A DNA stretch of 64,000 nucleotides from Microbacteriaceae bacterium (GCA_025352325.1 JANXTR010000025.1:57882-121881), one strand, 5' to 3'; positions 18,027-32,193 are shown, counted from the first letter of the stretch. Made by a program: numbers and translations. The notes: generated from the letters alone by a model not told the origin.

Positions 18027-19127
18027 GTGGTTCCGCTCACCATCCCCAGCCCGCCACTCGACTGGTCGGTGTTTTATGTCGGCACCTGGATCCACTCCTG
18101 GCTCCCCGCCTGGAACGAGAACTGGACGCTTCCGGTGCACATGTACGCGCTGTGCATCCTGGCGGGCATCATCATCGCGATCGTACTGACCAACTTTCGG
18201 ATGGTGCGGCGCGGCGCCGAGCCGTGGATCATCGTCGACATCTCGCTGTGGGCGATCGTGCTCGGGATCATCGGCGCCCGCGTCTGGCACGTGCTGACCC
18301 ATCTTGCCGATTATTTCGGTCCCGGCAAGAACACCTGGAACCCCTTCATGACGGGTGCGGTCTGGAACGTCTGGGACGGCGGTCTCGCCATCTTCGGCGT
18401 GCTGCTCGGCGGCGGCTTCGGCATCTGGATCGCCTGCCGTCACGCGGGTCTTCGCTTCCTCAGCGTTGCCGACGCCCTGATGCCCGGCCTGCTGCTCGCG
18501 CAGGCGCTTGGCCGCCTCGGCAACTATTTCAACCACGAGTTGTTCGGCCTGCCGACCAACCTGCCGTGGGGGCTCCAGATCGAGTCGGACAACGCCGCAT
18601 ACCCGAGCGGTCTGCCCACCTCCGGCGTGTTCTTCCACCCGACCTTCCTCTACGAGATGATCTGGAACGTCTTCGGCGTCATCCTGATCCTCGCGATCGA
18701 GAACACGTGGAGCATCGTCACCGGTCGACGGCTGCCGTTCCGCTTGCAGCTCACGCGCCGCGCGAACTGGCAGTGGGGCAAGGTACTGGGTCTCTACCTG
18801 ATCTGGTACGGCCTCGGTCGCACCTGGTTCGAGTCGATCCGCATCGATCCGAGTCAGACCTACTTCGGCATCCGGTCTAATGTGTGGGGAGCCCTCGCGG
18901 CGATCCTGCTCGGGATCATCATCATCGCCGTGCAGACGCGACGCCACCCGGGCATCGAGCCGAGCATCTACCGCTCGGGGGAGCAGTGGGCTCCGCCCGC
19001 TGAGGTAGACTCGGAAGACATCTACGATGAGTCCGACGATGATGGCGATGACGCCGTCAGTGCCACCGATTCGGCCTCGACGCGGAAGGGAATCCCCGCC
19101 ACAAGCGGGGCCACTCACCCCTCCTGA
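18027..19127 (+). CDS. lgt: Prolipoprotein diacylglyceryl transferase
   Basis: Lgt transfers diacylglycerol from phospholipid to the lipobox cysteine of prelipoproteins at the membrane. The 366-residue polytopic protein has the Lgt signature [19 protein letters not shown] (about residues 167-185), with the essential Arg, Asn and Glu. Other conserved elements are [22 protein letters not shown] and the later [11 protein letters not shown]. About 40 C-terminal residues form an acidic, disordered cytoplasmic tail ([13 protein letters not shown]), common in actinobacterial forms. Two lipoproteins in this window would be its substrates. A 6-bp hairpin (19094-19110) lies within the last codons. Confidence 0.95.
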   Translation: MVPLTIPSPPLDWSVFYVGTWIHSWLPAWNENWTLPVHMYALCILAGIIIAIVLTNFRMVRRGAEPWIIVDISLWAIVLGIIGARVWHVLTHLADYFGPGKNTWNPFMTGAVWNVWDGGLAIFGVLLGGGFGIWIACRHAGLRFLSVADALMPGLLLAQALGRLGNYFNHELFGLPTNLPWGLQIESDNAAYPSGLPTSGVFFHPTFLYEMIWNVFGVILILAIENTWSIVTGRRLPFRLQLTRRANWQWGKVLGLYLIWYGLGRTWFESIRIDPSQTYFGIRSNVWGALAAILLGIIIIAVQTRRHPGIEPSIYRSGEQWAPPAEVDSEDIYDESDDDGDDAVSATDSASTRKGIPATSGATHPS

Positions 19128-19221
19128 CACGTCCAGCGACACCTCGCCGACATCCCGGATCTCTCGATCTGGCAGACCTGCACTCGCTGGGCCATCGACG
19201 TCCCATCACCAGCACCCACGT

Positions 19222-19226
19222 GAGGA
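19222..19226 (+). promoter_or_regulatory. Ribosome binding site setting the gltB start
   Basis: GAGGA stands eight bases before the ATG at 19235, favouring it over an in-frame GTG at 19220 that overlaps this site. Confidence 0.6.
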
Positions 19227-19234
19227 CGGTACCC

Positions 19235-23795
<4,561 letters not shown>

Positions 23796-23803
<8 letters not shown>

Positions 23804-25253
23804 TCCCAAGGGATTCCTGAAGACGCAGGAGCGCGAGCTGCCGAAGCGTCGTCCCGTTCCGGTGCGCATCATGGACTGGAAAGAGGTCTACGAGGCGCAG
23901 GATCCTGAGCAGCTCCGCCGACAGGCCGGTCGCTGCATGGACTGCGGCATCCCGTTCTGCCACCACGGCTGCCCACTCGGCAACCTGATCCCGGAGTGGA
24001 ACGACCTCACCTGGCGCAACGAGGGTCGTCAGGCCGTCGAACGGCTGCACGCGACCAACAACTTCCCGGAGTTCACCGGGCGGCTGTGTCCTGCGCCGTG
24101 CGAGTCCAGCTGTGTGCTGGCGATCAACCAGCCGGCCGTGACGATCAAGCAGGTCGAGGTCTCGATCATCGATCAGGCGTTCCAGAACGGCTGGGTCACC
24201 CCGCATCCGCCGGAGCGCCTCACCGGCAAGACGGTGGCCGTCGTCGGCTCCGGCCCGGCTGGGCTTGCCGCCGCTCAGCAGCTCACCCGCGCCGGCCACA
24301 CGGTCGCCGTGTACGAGCGAGACGATCGCATTGGCGGACTGTTGCGCTACGGCATCCCGGACTTCAAGATGGAGAAGAAGCAGATCGAGACCCGCCTCGC
24401 GCAGATGCAGGCCGAGGGCACGCGCTTCAGGGCCGGCGTCGAGATCGGCGTCGACATCAGCTGGAGCGACCTCAGGTCGCGCTACGACGCGGTCGTGGTC
24501 GCGACAGGCGCCATGGTGCCGCGCGACCTGCCCATCCCCGGCCGCGACCTCCTCGGCGTGCACCACGCCATGGAGTACCTCGTGCAGCAGAACAGGGTCG
24601 GTGCCGGCGACACGGTCGGCAACCAGCTCACCGCGGAGGGCAAGCACGTCATCGTCCTCGGCAGCGGGGACACCGGCGCGGACTGCATTGGCACCGCCCA
24701 CCGCCAGGGCGCGCTGAGCGTCACCAACCTGGCCATCGGCATCCAGCCGCCCACCGAGCGGCCCGAGGCCCAGCCGTGGCCGATGATGCCCAACCTTTTC
24801 GAGGTCGCGAGCGCGCACGAGGAGGGCGGGGAGCGGGTCTACCTCGCCTCAACCGTCGAGTTCCTGAAGAACGAGGCGGGGGAGGTGCGCGCCCTGCGCG
24901 TGGCCGAGACCGAGTACCTGGATGGACGCCGCGTGCCGAAGTCGGGCACCGAGCGCGAGATCCCGGCCGACCTGGTCCTGCTGGCCCTCGGATTCACGGG
25001 CGCCGAACCGGAGACCCTCGAGGCCCAGCTGCAGCTGCCGTTCGACAACCGCGGCAACGTCGCGCGCGACCAGGACTACATGACCAGCGAGTCCGGCGTG
25101 TTCGTCGTGGGCGATGCCGGGCGCGGCCAATCGCTCATCGTCTGGGCCATCGCCGAGGGGCGCGCCGCGGCATCCGCCGTCGACCGCTTCCTGGAGGGGG
25201 AGACGCAGTTGCCGTTCCCCGTCCGACCAACCGACCGCGCCATCGCGGTTTAA
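23796..25253 (+). CDS. gltD: Glutamate synthase (NADPH), small subunit
   Basis: GltD passes electrons from NADPH through FAD and 4Fe-4S centres to GltB. The 485-residue protein has the N-terminal cysteine clusters [14 protein letters not shown] (Cys47, 50, 55, 59) and CPAPCESSC (Cys98, 102, 106). The FAD motif [13 protein letters not shown] and the NADPH motif [10 protein letters not shown] follow, with the C-terminal [14 protein letters not shown]. The GTG start lies inside the end of gltB, so translation is coupled. Confidence 0.97.
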
Positions 25254-25260
25254 TCTTCAG

Positions 25261-25283
25261 ATGCGCCCCGCCATCGGGCGCGT
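25261..25283 (+). terminator. Hairpin after gltD
   Basis: ATGCGCCC and GGGCGCGT pair with one G-U around a 7-nt loop, 7 bases after the gltD stop. A C/T-rich stretch follows but no T run. It may end the gltBD transcript or lie in the pyk leader. Confidence 0.4.
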
Positions 25284-25326
25284 CCTTCCCACACCACCAT
25301 GCTGTGCATATCAACAGAAGGAAGTC

Positions 25327-26784
25327 ATGAGACGAGCCAAGATCGTCGCCACCCTCGGGCCGGCGACATCCAGCTACGAGAGCATCCGCGCAATCATCGA
25401 AGCCGGCGTGAATGTCGCGCGGATGAACCTCAGCCACGGCAGCTACGAGGTGCATGACGAGGTCTACGCGAACGTGCGCAAGGCCGCCGCCGACACGGGC
25501 ATCCCCGTTGCCGTCCTCGTCGACCTGCAGGGCCCGAAGATCCGGCTCGGCAAGTTCGAGGCCGGCCCGTACGACCTCGCCGTCGGAGACATCTTCACCA
25601 TCACCACCGAGGACGTCGTCGGCACCAAGGAACTGGTCGGCACCACCTTCAAGGGCCTTCCCCAGGATGTCGCGGCCGGCGACTTCCTGCTCATCGACGA
25701 CGGCAAGGTCAAGGTCAGGGTGCTCGACACCGACGGCGTGCGTGTGCGCACCGAGGTGATCGTCGCCGGGCCGGTGTCCAACAACAAGGGCATCAACCTG
25801 CCCGGCGTCGCGGTCAACGTGCCCGCGCTCTCGGAGAAGGACGAAGCGGATCTGCGCTGGGGTCTGCGCCTCGGCGCCGACTACATCGCGCTCTCCTTCG
25901 TGCGTGACGCGAAAGACATCGACCGCGTGCTCGAGATCATGGCCGAGGAAGGCCGCAAGGTCCCCGTCATCGCCAAGATCGAGAAGCCGCAGGCCGTCGA
26001 TCACCTCGAGGAGATCATCGACGCCTTCGACGGCATCATGGTGGCGCGCGGTGACCTCGGAGTCGAGCTCCCGCTCGAGGCGGTGCCGATCGTGCAGAAG
26101 CGCGCCGTCGAGCTCGCCCGCCGCATGGCCAAGCCCGTCATCGTGGCCACGCAGATGCTCGAGTCGATGATCTCGAGCCCGGTTCCGACCCGCGCCGAGA
26201 CCTCGGATGTCGCGAACGCCGTGCTCGATGGCGCGGATGCCGTGATGCTCTCCGGTGAGACGAGCGTCGGCGAGTATCCGGTCGTCACGGTCGCCACCAT
26301 GGCCAGGATCGTCAGCTCCACCGAGGATCACGGCCTGGAACGCATCCCTCCGCTCGGTACCAAGCCGCGCACGCAGGGCGGAGCCATCACGCTGGCCGCG
26401 GCCGAGGTGGCCGACTTCGTGGATGCCAAGTACGTCTGCGTCTTCACCGAGTCGGGCGACTCCGCACGACGCATGTCGCGGCTGCGGTTCAAGATTCCCA
26501 TGAAGGCGTTCACGCCCGACGACGCCATCCGCCGCCGCATGGCGCTCACCTGGGGCATCGAGTCGTTCCTGGTGGATCGGGTGACGCACACCGACGCCAT
26601 GTACCAGCAGGTCGACCGCAAGCTGCTGGACTCCGGCCTGGCCGAGATCGGCGACCGTGTCGTCGTGATCTCCGGATCCCCTCCTGGAATCCCCGGGTCG
26701 ACCAACGACATCCGTGTCCACGTGGTCGGCGATGCGATCAACGAGGTCGCTCCGGTCTGGGAGAGCGGCGAGCACGCGGACTGA
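25327..26784 (+). CDS. pyk: Pyruvate kinase
   Basis: Pyruvate kinase transfers phosphate from PEP to ADP, the last step of glycolysis. I chose the ATG at 25327 because it gives [16 protein letters not shown] and has an AGAAGGA ribosome site. The 485-residue product has [10 protein letters not shown] (Arg32), [11 protein letters not shown] with the catalytic Lys, [13 protein letters not shown], and [19 protein letters not shown]. The last is the pyruvate kinase signature region before the C-terminal allosteric domain. All catalytic residues are intact. It stands alone, downstream of gltD and before a degraded gene on the other strand. Confidence 0.97.
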   Translation: MRRAKIVATLGPATSSYESIRAIIEAGVNVARMNLSHGSYEVHDEVYANVRKAAADTGIPVAVLVDLQGPKIRLGKFEAGPYDLAVGDIFTITTEDVVGTKELVGTTFKGLPQDVAAGDFLLIDDGKVKVRVLDTDGVRVRTEVIVAGPVSNNKGINLPGVAVNVPALSEKDEADLRWGLRLGADYIALSFVRDAKDIDRVLEIMAEEGRKVPVIAKIEKPQAVDHLEEIIDAFDGIMVARGDLGVELPLEAVPIVQKRAVELARRMAKPVIVATQMLESMISSPVPTRAETSDVANAVLDGADAVMLSGETSVGEYPVVTVATMARIVSSTEDHGLERIPPLGTKPRTQGGAITLAAAEVADFVDAKYVCVFTESGDSARRMSRLRFKIPMKAFTPDDAIRRRMALTWGIESFLVDRVTHTDAMYQQVDRKLLDSGLAEIGDRVVVISGSPPGIPGSTNDIRVHVVGDAINEVAPVWESGEHAD

Positions 26785-26836
26785 TACCGGTCCGGCGGGG
26801 GAGGGTCGGTGACGGCTCTTCCCGCGCGGACGTCCC

Positions 26837-27242
26837 TCAGCGCGCTCTGACCATGTCGTTGCGCGCGTCGTGCGTCAGCTCGACCATTCCGACGGCTTCG
26901 AGCAGCGGCATGTAGATGCCGAACCGTCCTCGGTAGCCCGTGCGGAGTCCGTGCCAGCCGCCGACCGGGGTGTCGGTGGAGCGTCCCCAGGCCTCCACGG
27001 TGCCGTCGAGCGGCTCTTTGCCCTCGTTGGCGGCTCCCTATTCAACCCAGTCGCCCTGCTCGATCAGCCAGGCGTGCAGCTCGGCGATGGCTGGCGCCTG
27101 GTAGGTGGGCTTCGTCGAGCCCACCTGGCACACGATCGATGGGGGCTCTGTCGGCTCGTCCCGGGACATCGTGTACGCCCCACATTCCGTAGGGAGTGGT
27201 CAGCTGCCAGGGGTCGTCCTTCGTGCCGATTCCGGATGCCAT
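26837..27242 (-). pseudogene. Decayed DUF6855-like gene
   Basis: Reading the minus strand, a GAGGAGG ribosome site is followed by MASGIGTKDDPWQLTTPYGMW. The frame then breaks in a run of four Gs (27178-27181). Removing one G restores AYTMSRDEPTEPPSIVCQVG and then IAELHAWLIEQGDWVE. That reading meets a TAG at 27038-27040, exactly where related proteins continue L-G-A-A. After it the same frame continues GAANEGKEPLDGTVEAWGRS and YRGRFGIYMPLLEAVGM to a TGA at 26837. The restored protein is about 135 residues and resembles small DUF6855-type actinobacterial proteins of unknown role. The nonsense codon fits a single-base change from TTG. The frameshift could be a sequencing error; the stop is less likely to be one. 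Confidence 0.75.
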
Positions 27243-27284
27243 GGCCCGCCTCCTCGTGGATTCGTGGCGCCAGCGCAGCCCTTT

Positions 27285-27298
27285 CCCCCGTCCGGGGG
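27285..27298. terminator. Small C/G hairpin between divergent units
   Basis: Five Cs and five Gs pair around GTCC, extended by a T-A and a T-G pair. It lies in the 140-bp gap between the pseudogene start and the DUF2510 gene. I see nothing else in this gap. Confidence 0.25.
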
Positions 27299-27382
27299 AG
27301 ACCCGGTTGTGGGGTCGCGAACTGCTAACGGACTCGGGAAGATCATGAGTGTGCACCACGCACTCTCGCCCGAGGGGGACGC

Positions 27383-28159
27383 ATGACCGACATCATCACA
27401 CCGCAGGCCGGCTGGTACCCGGACCCGACCGACTCTCGGGCCTACCGCTGGTGGAGCGGTGGCGCATGGACCGATCACCTGACGGCCGCGCCCAGTGCGG
27501 AATCCGTGTGGTCCGGTTCCGCGACCGCTGGTCAGGCCGTCGCGGTCGGCGCTGACGCCTTCACTTTCACCGACCAGAGCGCCAACCCCTTCACCTCGAG
27601 CTACGAGGAGCCGTGGGGTAACACGATCCGTCCGGCGGAGAGGAACCGCACCGGCCTCGTCGTCGCCGTCATCGGCCTCCTGTCGGTCGCCGGCTACCTC
27701 GGCTCGATGGCTGTCGGCTACTCCACGATCTTCCCGCTGATCCCGGCCGTTCTCGGCCTCATCGTCGCGGTCCCCGCGTTCCGCCGCTCGCGCATCACCG
27801 GCGACGGCCTCGGGATCTCGCTGCTAGGCGTCGTGCTTTCCGGAGTCGGCGGCGTGCTGTCGATCCTTCCGCTGCTGCCGATGATCCTCGGCATCCCGAG
27901 CGCGACCGACGTCACCAAGACGACCAACCTCATCACGAATACGGTCGGCTTCCACGTCAAGGTGCAGAACCAACTCGTCGCCCGCGCGCAGAAGGACTTC
28001 GGTCAGACCGCGACCGCCGCCGCGTGCCCCGCAGACGCCCTGCCGCAGACCGGCAGCACCTTCACCTGCACCGAGACGCTGGCCGACGGCACCGAGAAGG
28101 CGCTGACCGTCACGGTCACCGACAACAGCGGCACCGTCACCTGGACGCCCGCCGCCTGA
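27383..28159 (+). CDS. DUF2510 / DUF4333 membrane protein
   Basis: Function is unknown. The 258-residue protein starts with a DUF2510 motif, AGWYPDPTDSRAYRWWSGG and then WTDH (residues 9-32), a cytoplasmic module common in actinobacterial membrane proteins. Three hydrophobic segments follow at about 91-110, 114-133 and 144-172. The tail from about 185 resembles DUF4333, with Cys215 and Cys229 (AACPADALPQTGSTFTC), which could form an extracytoplasmic disulfide. A GAGGGGGA ribosome site precedes the ATG. It is monocistronic. Confidence 0.75.
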   Translation: MTDIITPQAGWYPDPTDSRAYRWWSGGAWTDHLTAAPSAESVWSGSATAGQAVAVGADAFTFTDQSANPFTSSYEEPWGNTIRPAERNRTGLVVAVIGLLSVAGYLGSMAVGYSTIFPLIPAVLGLIVAVPAFRRSRITGDGLGISLLGVVLSGVGGVLSILPLLPMILGIPSATDVTKTTNLITNTVGFHVKVQNQLVARAQKDFGQTATAAACPADALPQTGSTFTCTETLADGTEKALTVTVTDNSGTVTWTPAA

Positions 28160-28212
28160 TTCAGCGCCAGATCGTTCTGCGATCGGCCGACGCATCGCCG
28201 AGCCCACCACGG

Positions 28213-28295
28213 TGCCGGATGTGGGATTCGAACCCACACGCCCTCACGGACAGAGCATTTTGAGTGCCCCGCGTCTGCCATTCCGCCAATCCGGC
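28213..28295 (-). tRNA. tRNA-Leu (anticodon CAA)
   Basis: On the minus strand the 7-bp acceptor stem GCCGGAT / ATCCGGC brackets an 83-nt class II tRNA. The anticodon stem GGGCA / TGCTC holds the loop CTCAAAA, giving anticodon CAA for UUG leucine codons. A long variable arm follows and the T arm carries GTTCGAATC. The DNA encodes CC then G after the discriminator A, so the terminal A of CCA must be added enzymatically. It lies divergently beside the ANTAR regulator. Confidence 0.95.
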
Positions 28296-28333
28296 GCACG
28301 CGCCAATCGGGCGCGGCATCTGGAACGATACCG

Positions 28334-28339
28334 TAGGCT
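28334..28339 (+). promoter_or_regulatory. -10 element for leaderless regulator transcript
   Basis: TAGGCT is followed by seven bases and the GTG of the response regulator. No ribosome site is visible in the spacer, which supports leaderless initiation. Confidence 0.5.
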
Positions 28340-28346
28340 CCAGTCT

Positions 28347-28952
28347 GTGAGTGATGCGCAGGAGACACCCATCGCCCCGCGGCGGGTAGTCGTCGCTGAG
28401 GACGAATCGTTGATCCGCCTCGACATCGTGGAGATCCTCCGCGACAACGGTTTCGATGTCGTCGGCGAGGCAGCCGACGGGGTCACCGCGGTCGCGCTGG
28501 CCACCGAACTGCGACCTGATCTGGTCGTGATGGATGTCAAAATGCCCCAACTCGACGGGATCTCGGCGGCCGAGCAGCTCTCAAAGAACCACATCGCCCC
28601 CGTCGTCCTGCTGACTGCATTTAGCCAGAAGGAGCTGGTGGAGCGGGCGAGCGAGGCCGGCGCACTCGCCTACGTTGTGAAGCCGTTCACGCCGAGCGAC
28701 CTGCTTCCAGCGATCGAGATCGCCCTAAGCCGATACCAGCAAATCGTGACCCTCGAGGCCGAGGTCGCCGACATGGTCGAGCGCTTCGAGACCCGCAAGC
28801 TCGTCGACAGGGCCAAGGGCCTGCTCAACGAAAAAATGGGGCTCAGCGAGCCGGAGGCGTTCCGCTGGATCCAGAAGGCATCAATGGATCGCCGCCTCAC
28901 CATGCACGACGTCGCGCAGGCGATCATTGATCAGCTGGCCGCGAAGAAGTAA
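28347..28952 (+). CDS. pdtaR: ANTAR-domain response regulator (PdtaR / AmiR-NasT type)
   Basis: This is a response regulator whose output is RNA binding rather than DNA binding. I chose the GTG at 28347, seven bases after a TAGGCT promoter hexamer. Longer readings run through the tRNA gene. The 201-residue product has a receiver domain (about 12-130) with Asp19/Glu20, phospho-acceptor Asp63 in VVMDVKMPQLDG, the Thr of LLTAF and Lys of VVKPF. An ANTAR domain follows (about 137-196) with LVDRAKGLLNEKMGLSEPEA and RRLTMHDVAQAI. ANTAR domains act as antiterminators on paired-loop RNA. No partner kinase is adjacent; PdtaS-type kinases are usually encoded elsewhere. Confidence 0.92.
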   Translation: MSDAQETPIAPRRVVVAEDESLIRLDIVEILRDNGFDVVGEAADGVTAVALATELRPDLVVMDVKMPQLDGISAAEQLSKNHIAPVVLLTAFSQKELVERASEAGALAYVVKPFTPSDLLPAIEIALSRYQQIVTLEAEVADMVERFETRKLVDRAKGLLNEKMGLSEPEAFRWIQKASMDRRLTMHDVAQAIIDQLAAKK

Positions 28953-28961
28953 CTCGACCGC

Positions 28962-29384
28962 TCACAGATCCCTGAGCATGTTCGTCATGCGCACCGTCGA
29001 GAGACGGCGACCCTGTTCGTCGGTCATGACGATCTCGTGTGTGCACAGGGTGCGGCCGAGTACGAGCGAGCGGCAGGTGCCGGTCACCCAGCCCTCGGTG
29101 ATGGACCGGCTGTGGGTGGCGTTAATCTCGATCCCGACCGCGTACTTCGTCGGCCCGCCGTGGATCGCCGACGAGATCGAGCCGAGCGACTCGCCCAGCA
29201 CGACGTGGGCGCCACCGTGCAGAAGCCCGACGACCTGGGTGTTCCCCTCGACCGGCATCCGGGCGACGGAGTACTCAGCTGACAGCTCCAGGAACTCAAC
29301 GCCCATCTTCTGAGTCAGTCCGCCACCGCCCGATTCGACAATGCGCCGGTACAGCTCGGGATCGAGATCGGGGGGCAGCTGCAT
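28962..29384 (-). CDS. PaaI-family hotdog thioesterase
   Basis: This is a cytoplasmic acyl-CoA thioesterase of the hotdog fold, 140 residues. The central helix carries GLLHGGAHVVLGESLGS (about residues 54-70), where the HGG and the downstream Glu match the PaaI/YdiI active-site pattern. The closing strands contain VTGTCRSLVLGRT. The physiological substrate is not evident; related proteins act on hydroxyphenylacetyl-CoA, benzoyl-CoA or DHNA-CoA. It converges with the ANTAR regulator, ending ten bases from it, and is divergent from polA. Confidence 0.85.
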   Translation of the reverse strand: MQLPPDLDPELYRRIVESGGGGLTQKMGVEFLELSAEYSVARMPVEGNTQVVGLLHGGAHVVLGESLGSISSAIHGGPTKYAVGIEINATHSRSITEGWVTGTCRSLVLGRTLCTHEIVMTDEQGRRLSTVRMTNMLRDL

Positions 29385-29422
29385 GAGTCGTACGCTCCGC
29401 TGAGGGTGTCGGAACCGGCGGA

Positions 29423-29428
29423 TAGGCT
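29423..29428 (+). promoter_or_regulatory. -10 element for leaderless polA transcript
   Basis: TAGGCT is followed by six bases and the polA GTG. The spacer GAGGCC is a weak ribosome-site match at most. Confidence 0.5.
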
Positions 29429-29434
29429 GAGGCC

Positions 29435-32098
29435 GTGCCGGACTCCGAAAAGCCTACTCTTCTGCTCATCGACGGCCATTCGCTCGCGTTCCGGGCCTTT
29501 TACGCCCTGCCGATCGACAGCTTCGTCACCCGCGACGGACAGCACACGAACGCGATCCACGGCTTCCTGTCGATGCTCATCCTGCTGCTCCAAAAAGAGA
29601 AGCCGACGCATCTTGGGGTGGCGTTCGACATCTCGCGGTTCTCCTTCCGCAACCGTGAATACGAGGAGTACAAGGGCACGCGCGGCGAGACGCCGCCCGA
29701 GTTCAAGGGCCAGATCCCGCTGCTGCAGGAGGCGCTGCACGCCATGAAGATCGTGACGATCACGAAAGAGGACTACGAGGCCGACGACATCCTCGCGACC
29801 CTCTCGCTGCAGGGCAAGGAGGCCGGTTACGACGTGCTCGTGGTGTCGGGCGACCGCGACGCGATCCAGCTCGTCGATGGCGACGTGACGCTGCTGTATC
29901 CGAACGCTCGCGGGGTCTCGGAGTTGAAGCGTTACGACCGGGATGCGGTGGTGGAGCGCTACGGGATCGAGCCGGAGCAGTACCCCGAGATCGCCGCGCT
30001 CGTCGGCGAGACCAGCGACAACCTGCCCGGCGTCGACAAGGTGGGCGAGAAGACCGCAGTCAAGTGGATTCAGCAGTGGGGCACGGCCGCCGAGGTGCTC
30101 GCGCACGCCGACGAGATCACGGGGGTGGTCGGCAACAACCTGCGGGAGCAGCAGGATCGCGTCGTGCGCAACCGCAAGCTCAACCGTCTGGTGCGAGACG
30201 TGGAGCTCCCCGTGGGTCCGGCCGACCTGGCGCGCAGCCCGATCGACGCGACCGCGGTGCGAGAGGTGTTCGAGCGTCTGCAGTTCCGCACCCTGCTCGA
30301 CCGGGTGATCAAGCTCGAGGGCACCGCAGACGACCTGGTCGTCGTGGCCGATGACAGGGTGCCCGCCGCTGCCGTTCCTCCCGTCCGCACCCTCATCGAC
30401 GAGGAGCTCGAGAAGTGGCTGGATGCCGCGTCGAAGCAAGGGACGGCACCCCTCGGGCTGCGCGTCGTAACTCTCAACGGTCAGGTGGAGGGTTTCGGAA
30501 TCGCGAGTCTCACCGAGAGCGCGTGGGTTCCGTGGGCACCCGGTCGGCCCGACTACGCCGCTCTCGAGCGCTGGCTCGCCTCGGACGCGCCCAAGTACCT
30601 GCACGATGCCAAACGCCAACTCAAGTCCCTCGTGGGTACGGGCCTCAGCCTCAGCGGGATCGTCTTCGACGCCGCACTCGGTGCCTGGCTGCTGCGTCCC
30701 GGCACCAAGGCCGACAGCCTCGGCGGGTTGACCTACTACTACCTCGGCGAGACGCTGCCCGAGCCCGATCCAAGTCAACTCGTCCCCGAGACCGAGGCGC
30801 TCAGCCCGGCGACCGAGGCCTGGTACCTCCTCCGGCTGGTCGACGAACTGATGGCGCGCCTCGACGCGGGTTCTCTCGCGGTGTCGAGCGAGATCGAGGC
30901 GCCGCTCATCCCGGTGCTGGCTCGCATGGAGATCCAGGGCGTCACCATCGACGCCGGCGTGCTCGCCGAGCTGAACTCGCGCCTCGGTGGCCGCGCGGCC
31001 GAGATCGCGCAGAAGGCGTTCGCCGAGATCGGCCGGGAGGTCAACCTGGGCTCGCCGAAGCAGCTGCAGGAGGTCATCTTCGATCAGCTGGGCATGCCGA
31101 AGACCCGGCAGAACAAGACCGGGTTCTCGACGGATGCCGCGTCGCTCACCGACCTGCAGGAACTGCATCCGCATCCCTTCCTCGAGTTGCTGTTGCAGCA
31201 CCGGGACGCCACCAAGATCCGACAGATCGTCGAGACGCTCGAGAAGGGCATCGGTTCCGACGGGCGTGTGCACACCACCTATGAGCAGACCGGCTCGGCC
31301 ACCGGGCGCATCTCGTCGAACGATCCCAACCTGCAGAACATCCCGATCAAGACCGAGGTCGGGCGCGAGGTCCGGTCAGCGTTCCGCCCCGGCGACGGTT
31401 TCGAGACCCTGCTGACCGCCGACTACTCCCAGATCGAGATGCGGATCATGGCGCACCTCAGCGAGGATGCTGGGCTGATCGAGGCGTTCAACTCGGGCGA
31501 AGACCTGCACCGCTTCGTCGGTTCGCGGATCTTCCACGTCGACCCCTCCGAGGTCACGGCGCTGCAACGCACCAAGGTCAAGGCGATGTCGTACGGGCTC
31601 GCATACGGGCTGTCGGCCTTCGGGCTTTCGAAGCAGTTGCGTATCGAGTCCTCGGAGGCCCGCGAGCTCATGGCGGACTACTTCGCCCGCTTCGGTGCGG
31701 TGCGCGACTATCTGCGCGGCGTCGTCGAGCAGGCACGGACGGACGGCTACACGACGACGATCTTCGGCAGGCGCCGGCCCTTCTCGGACCTCACCTCGAC
31801 GAACCGCGTTCTGCGCGAGAACGCGGAGCGGCAGGCGCTCAACTCGCCTATCCAGGGCTCCGCCGCCGATATCATCAAGCGCGCCATGCTCGGGATTGAT
31901 GGCGATATCCGGGAGCGGGCGCTCGAGTCCCGGATGCTGCTGCAGGTTCACGACGAACTGGTGCTCGAGGTGGCGGCGGGCGAGCTCGAGGAACTCACCG
32001 AGATTGTCCGATCGCGGATGGCGGGTGCTGCATCGCTGACCGTCCCGTTAGACGTGCAGCTCGGCCACGGGGCGAACTGGGACGACGCGGCGCACTGA
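29435..32098 (+). CDS. polA: DNA polymerase I
   Basis: Pol I fills repair gaps and removes RNA primers. The 887-residue protein has an intact N-terminal 5'-3' exonuclease domain (LLIDGHSLAFRAFYALP, DDILATLS, SGDRDAIQLVD, GETSDNLPGVDKVGEKTA). The middle domain is eroded: the 3'-5' exonuclease positions read YLHDAKRQLKSL and do not keep the full acidic set, as in other actinobacterial Pol I. The polymerase domain has motif A DYSQIEMRI (Asp about 663), motif B KVKAMSYGLAYGLSAFG and motif C QVHDELVLE (His839-Asp840-Glu841). The GTG start is fixed by the promoter hexamer just upstream. Confidence 0.96.
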   Translation: MPDSEKPTLLLIDGHSLAFRAFYALPIDSFVTRDGQHTNAIHGFLSMLILLLQKEKPTHLGVAFDISRFSFRNREYEEYKGTRGETPPEFKGQIPLLQEALHAMKIVTITKEDYEADDILATLSLQGKEAGYDVLVVSGDRDAIQLVDGDVTLLYPNARGVSELKRYDRDAVVERYGIEPEQYPEIAALVGETSDNLPGVDKVGEKTAVKWIQQWGTAAEVLAHADEITGVVGNNLREQQDRVVRNRKLNRLVRDVELPVGPADLARSPIDATAVREVFERLQFRTLLDRVIKLEGTADDLVVVADDRVPAAAVPPVRTLIDEELEKWLDAASKQGTAPLGLRVVTLNGQVEGFGIASLTESAWVPWAPGRPDYAALERWLASDAPKYLHDAKRQLKSLVGTGLSLSGIVFDAALGAWLLRPGTKADSLGGLTYYYLGETLPEPDPSQLVPETEALSPATEAWYLLRLVDELMARLDAGSLAVSSEIEAPLIPVLARMEIQGVTIDAGVLAELNSRLGGRAAEIAQKAFAEIGREVNLGSPKQLQEVIFDQLGMPKTRQNKTGFSTDAASLTDLQELHPHPFLELLLQHRDATKIRQIVETLEKGIGSDGRVHTTYEQTGSATGRISSNDPNLQNIPIKTEVGREVRSAFRPGDGFETLLTADYSQIEMRIMAHLSEDAGLIEAFNSGEDLHRFVGSRIFHVDPSEVTALQRTKVKAMSYGLAYGLSAFGLSKQLRIESSEARELMADYFARFGAVRDYLRGVVEQARTDGYTTTIFGRRRPFSDLTSTNRVLRENAERQALNSPIQGSAADIIKRAMLGIDGDIRERALESRMLLQVHDELVLEVAAGELEELTEIVRSRMAGAASLTVPLDVQLGHGANWDDAAH

Positions 32099-32136
32099 CG
32101 CGCGGAGCTCCACCGCTCACCTGTGTTTCTCAGCTA

Positions 32137-32189
32137 ATCGGGCATCCTGCAGTTCTGTTTGGCTCCGACTCGACACGCAGATGCCCGAT
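32137..32189. repeat. Perfect 10-bp inverted repeat between polA and the DeoR gene
   Basis: ATCGGGCATC (32137-32146) is repeated inverted as GATGCCCGAT (32180-32189) across 33 bases. It ends four bases before a TTGACA box. The long loop makes it a poor terminator; a regulator binding two half-sites is possible. Confidence 0.5.
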
Positions 32190-32193
32190 GTAG

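Noticed and set aside
19094..19110. Hairpin in the last codons of lgt as a terminator
   Set aside because: Six base pairs inside the coding region without a T run are not enough to support termination.
17046..19142. Long minus-strand open frame opposite trpA and lgt
   Set aside because: Same reason: it mirrors well-supported genes and has no recognisable domain or start signal.
19220..19234. Upstream GTG as the gltB start
   Set aside because: It overlaps the GAGGA ribosome site that serves the ATG at 19235 and adds five atypical residues.
27105..27386. Plus-strand open frame across the DUF6855-like pseudogene
   Set aside because: The minus strand rebuilds a known-type protein with only two lesions, whereas this frame has no recognisable features.
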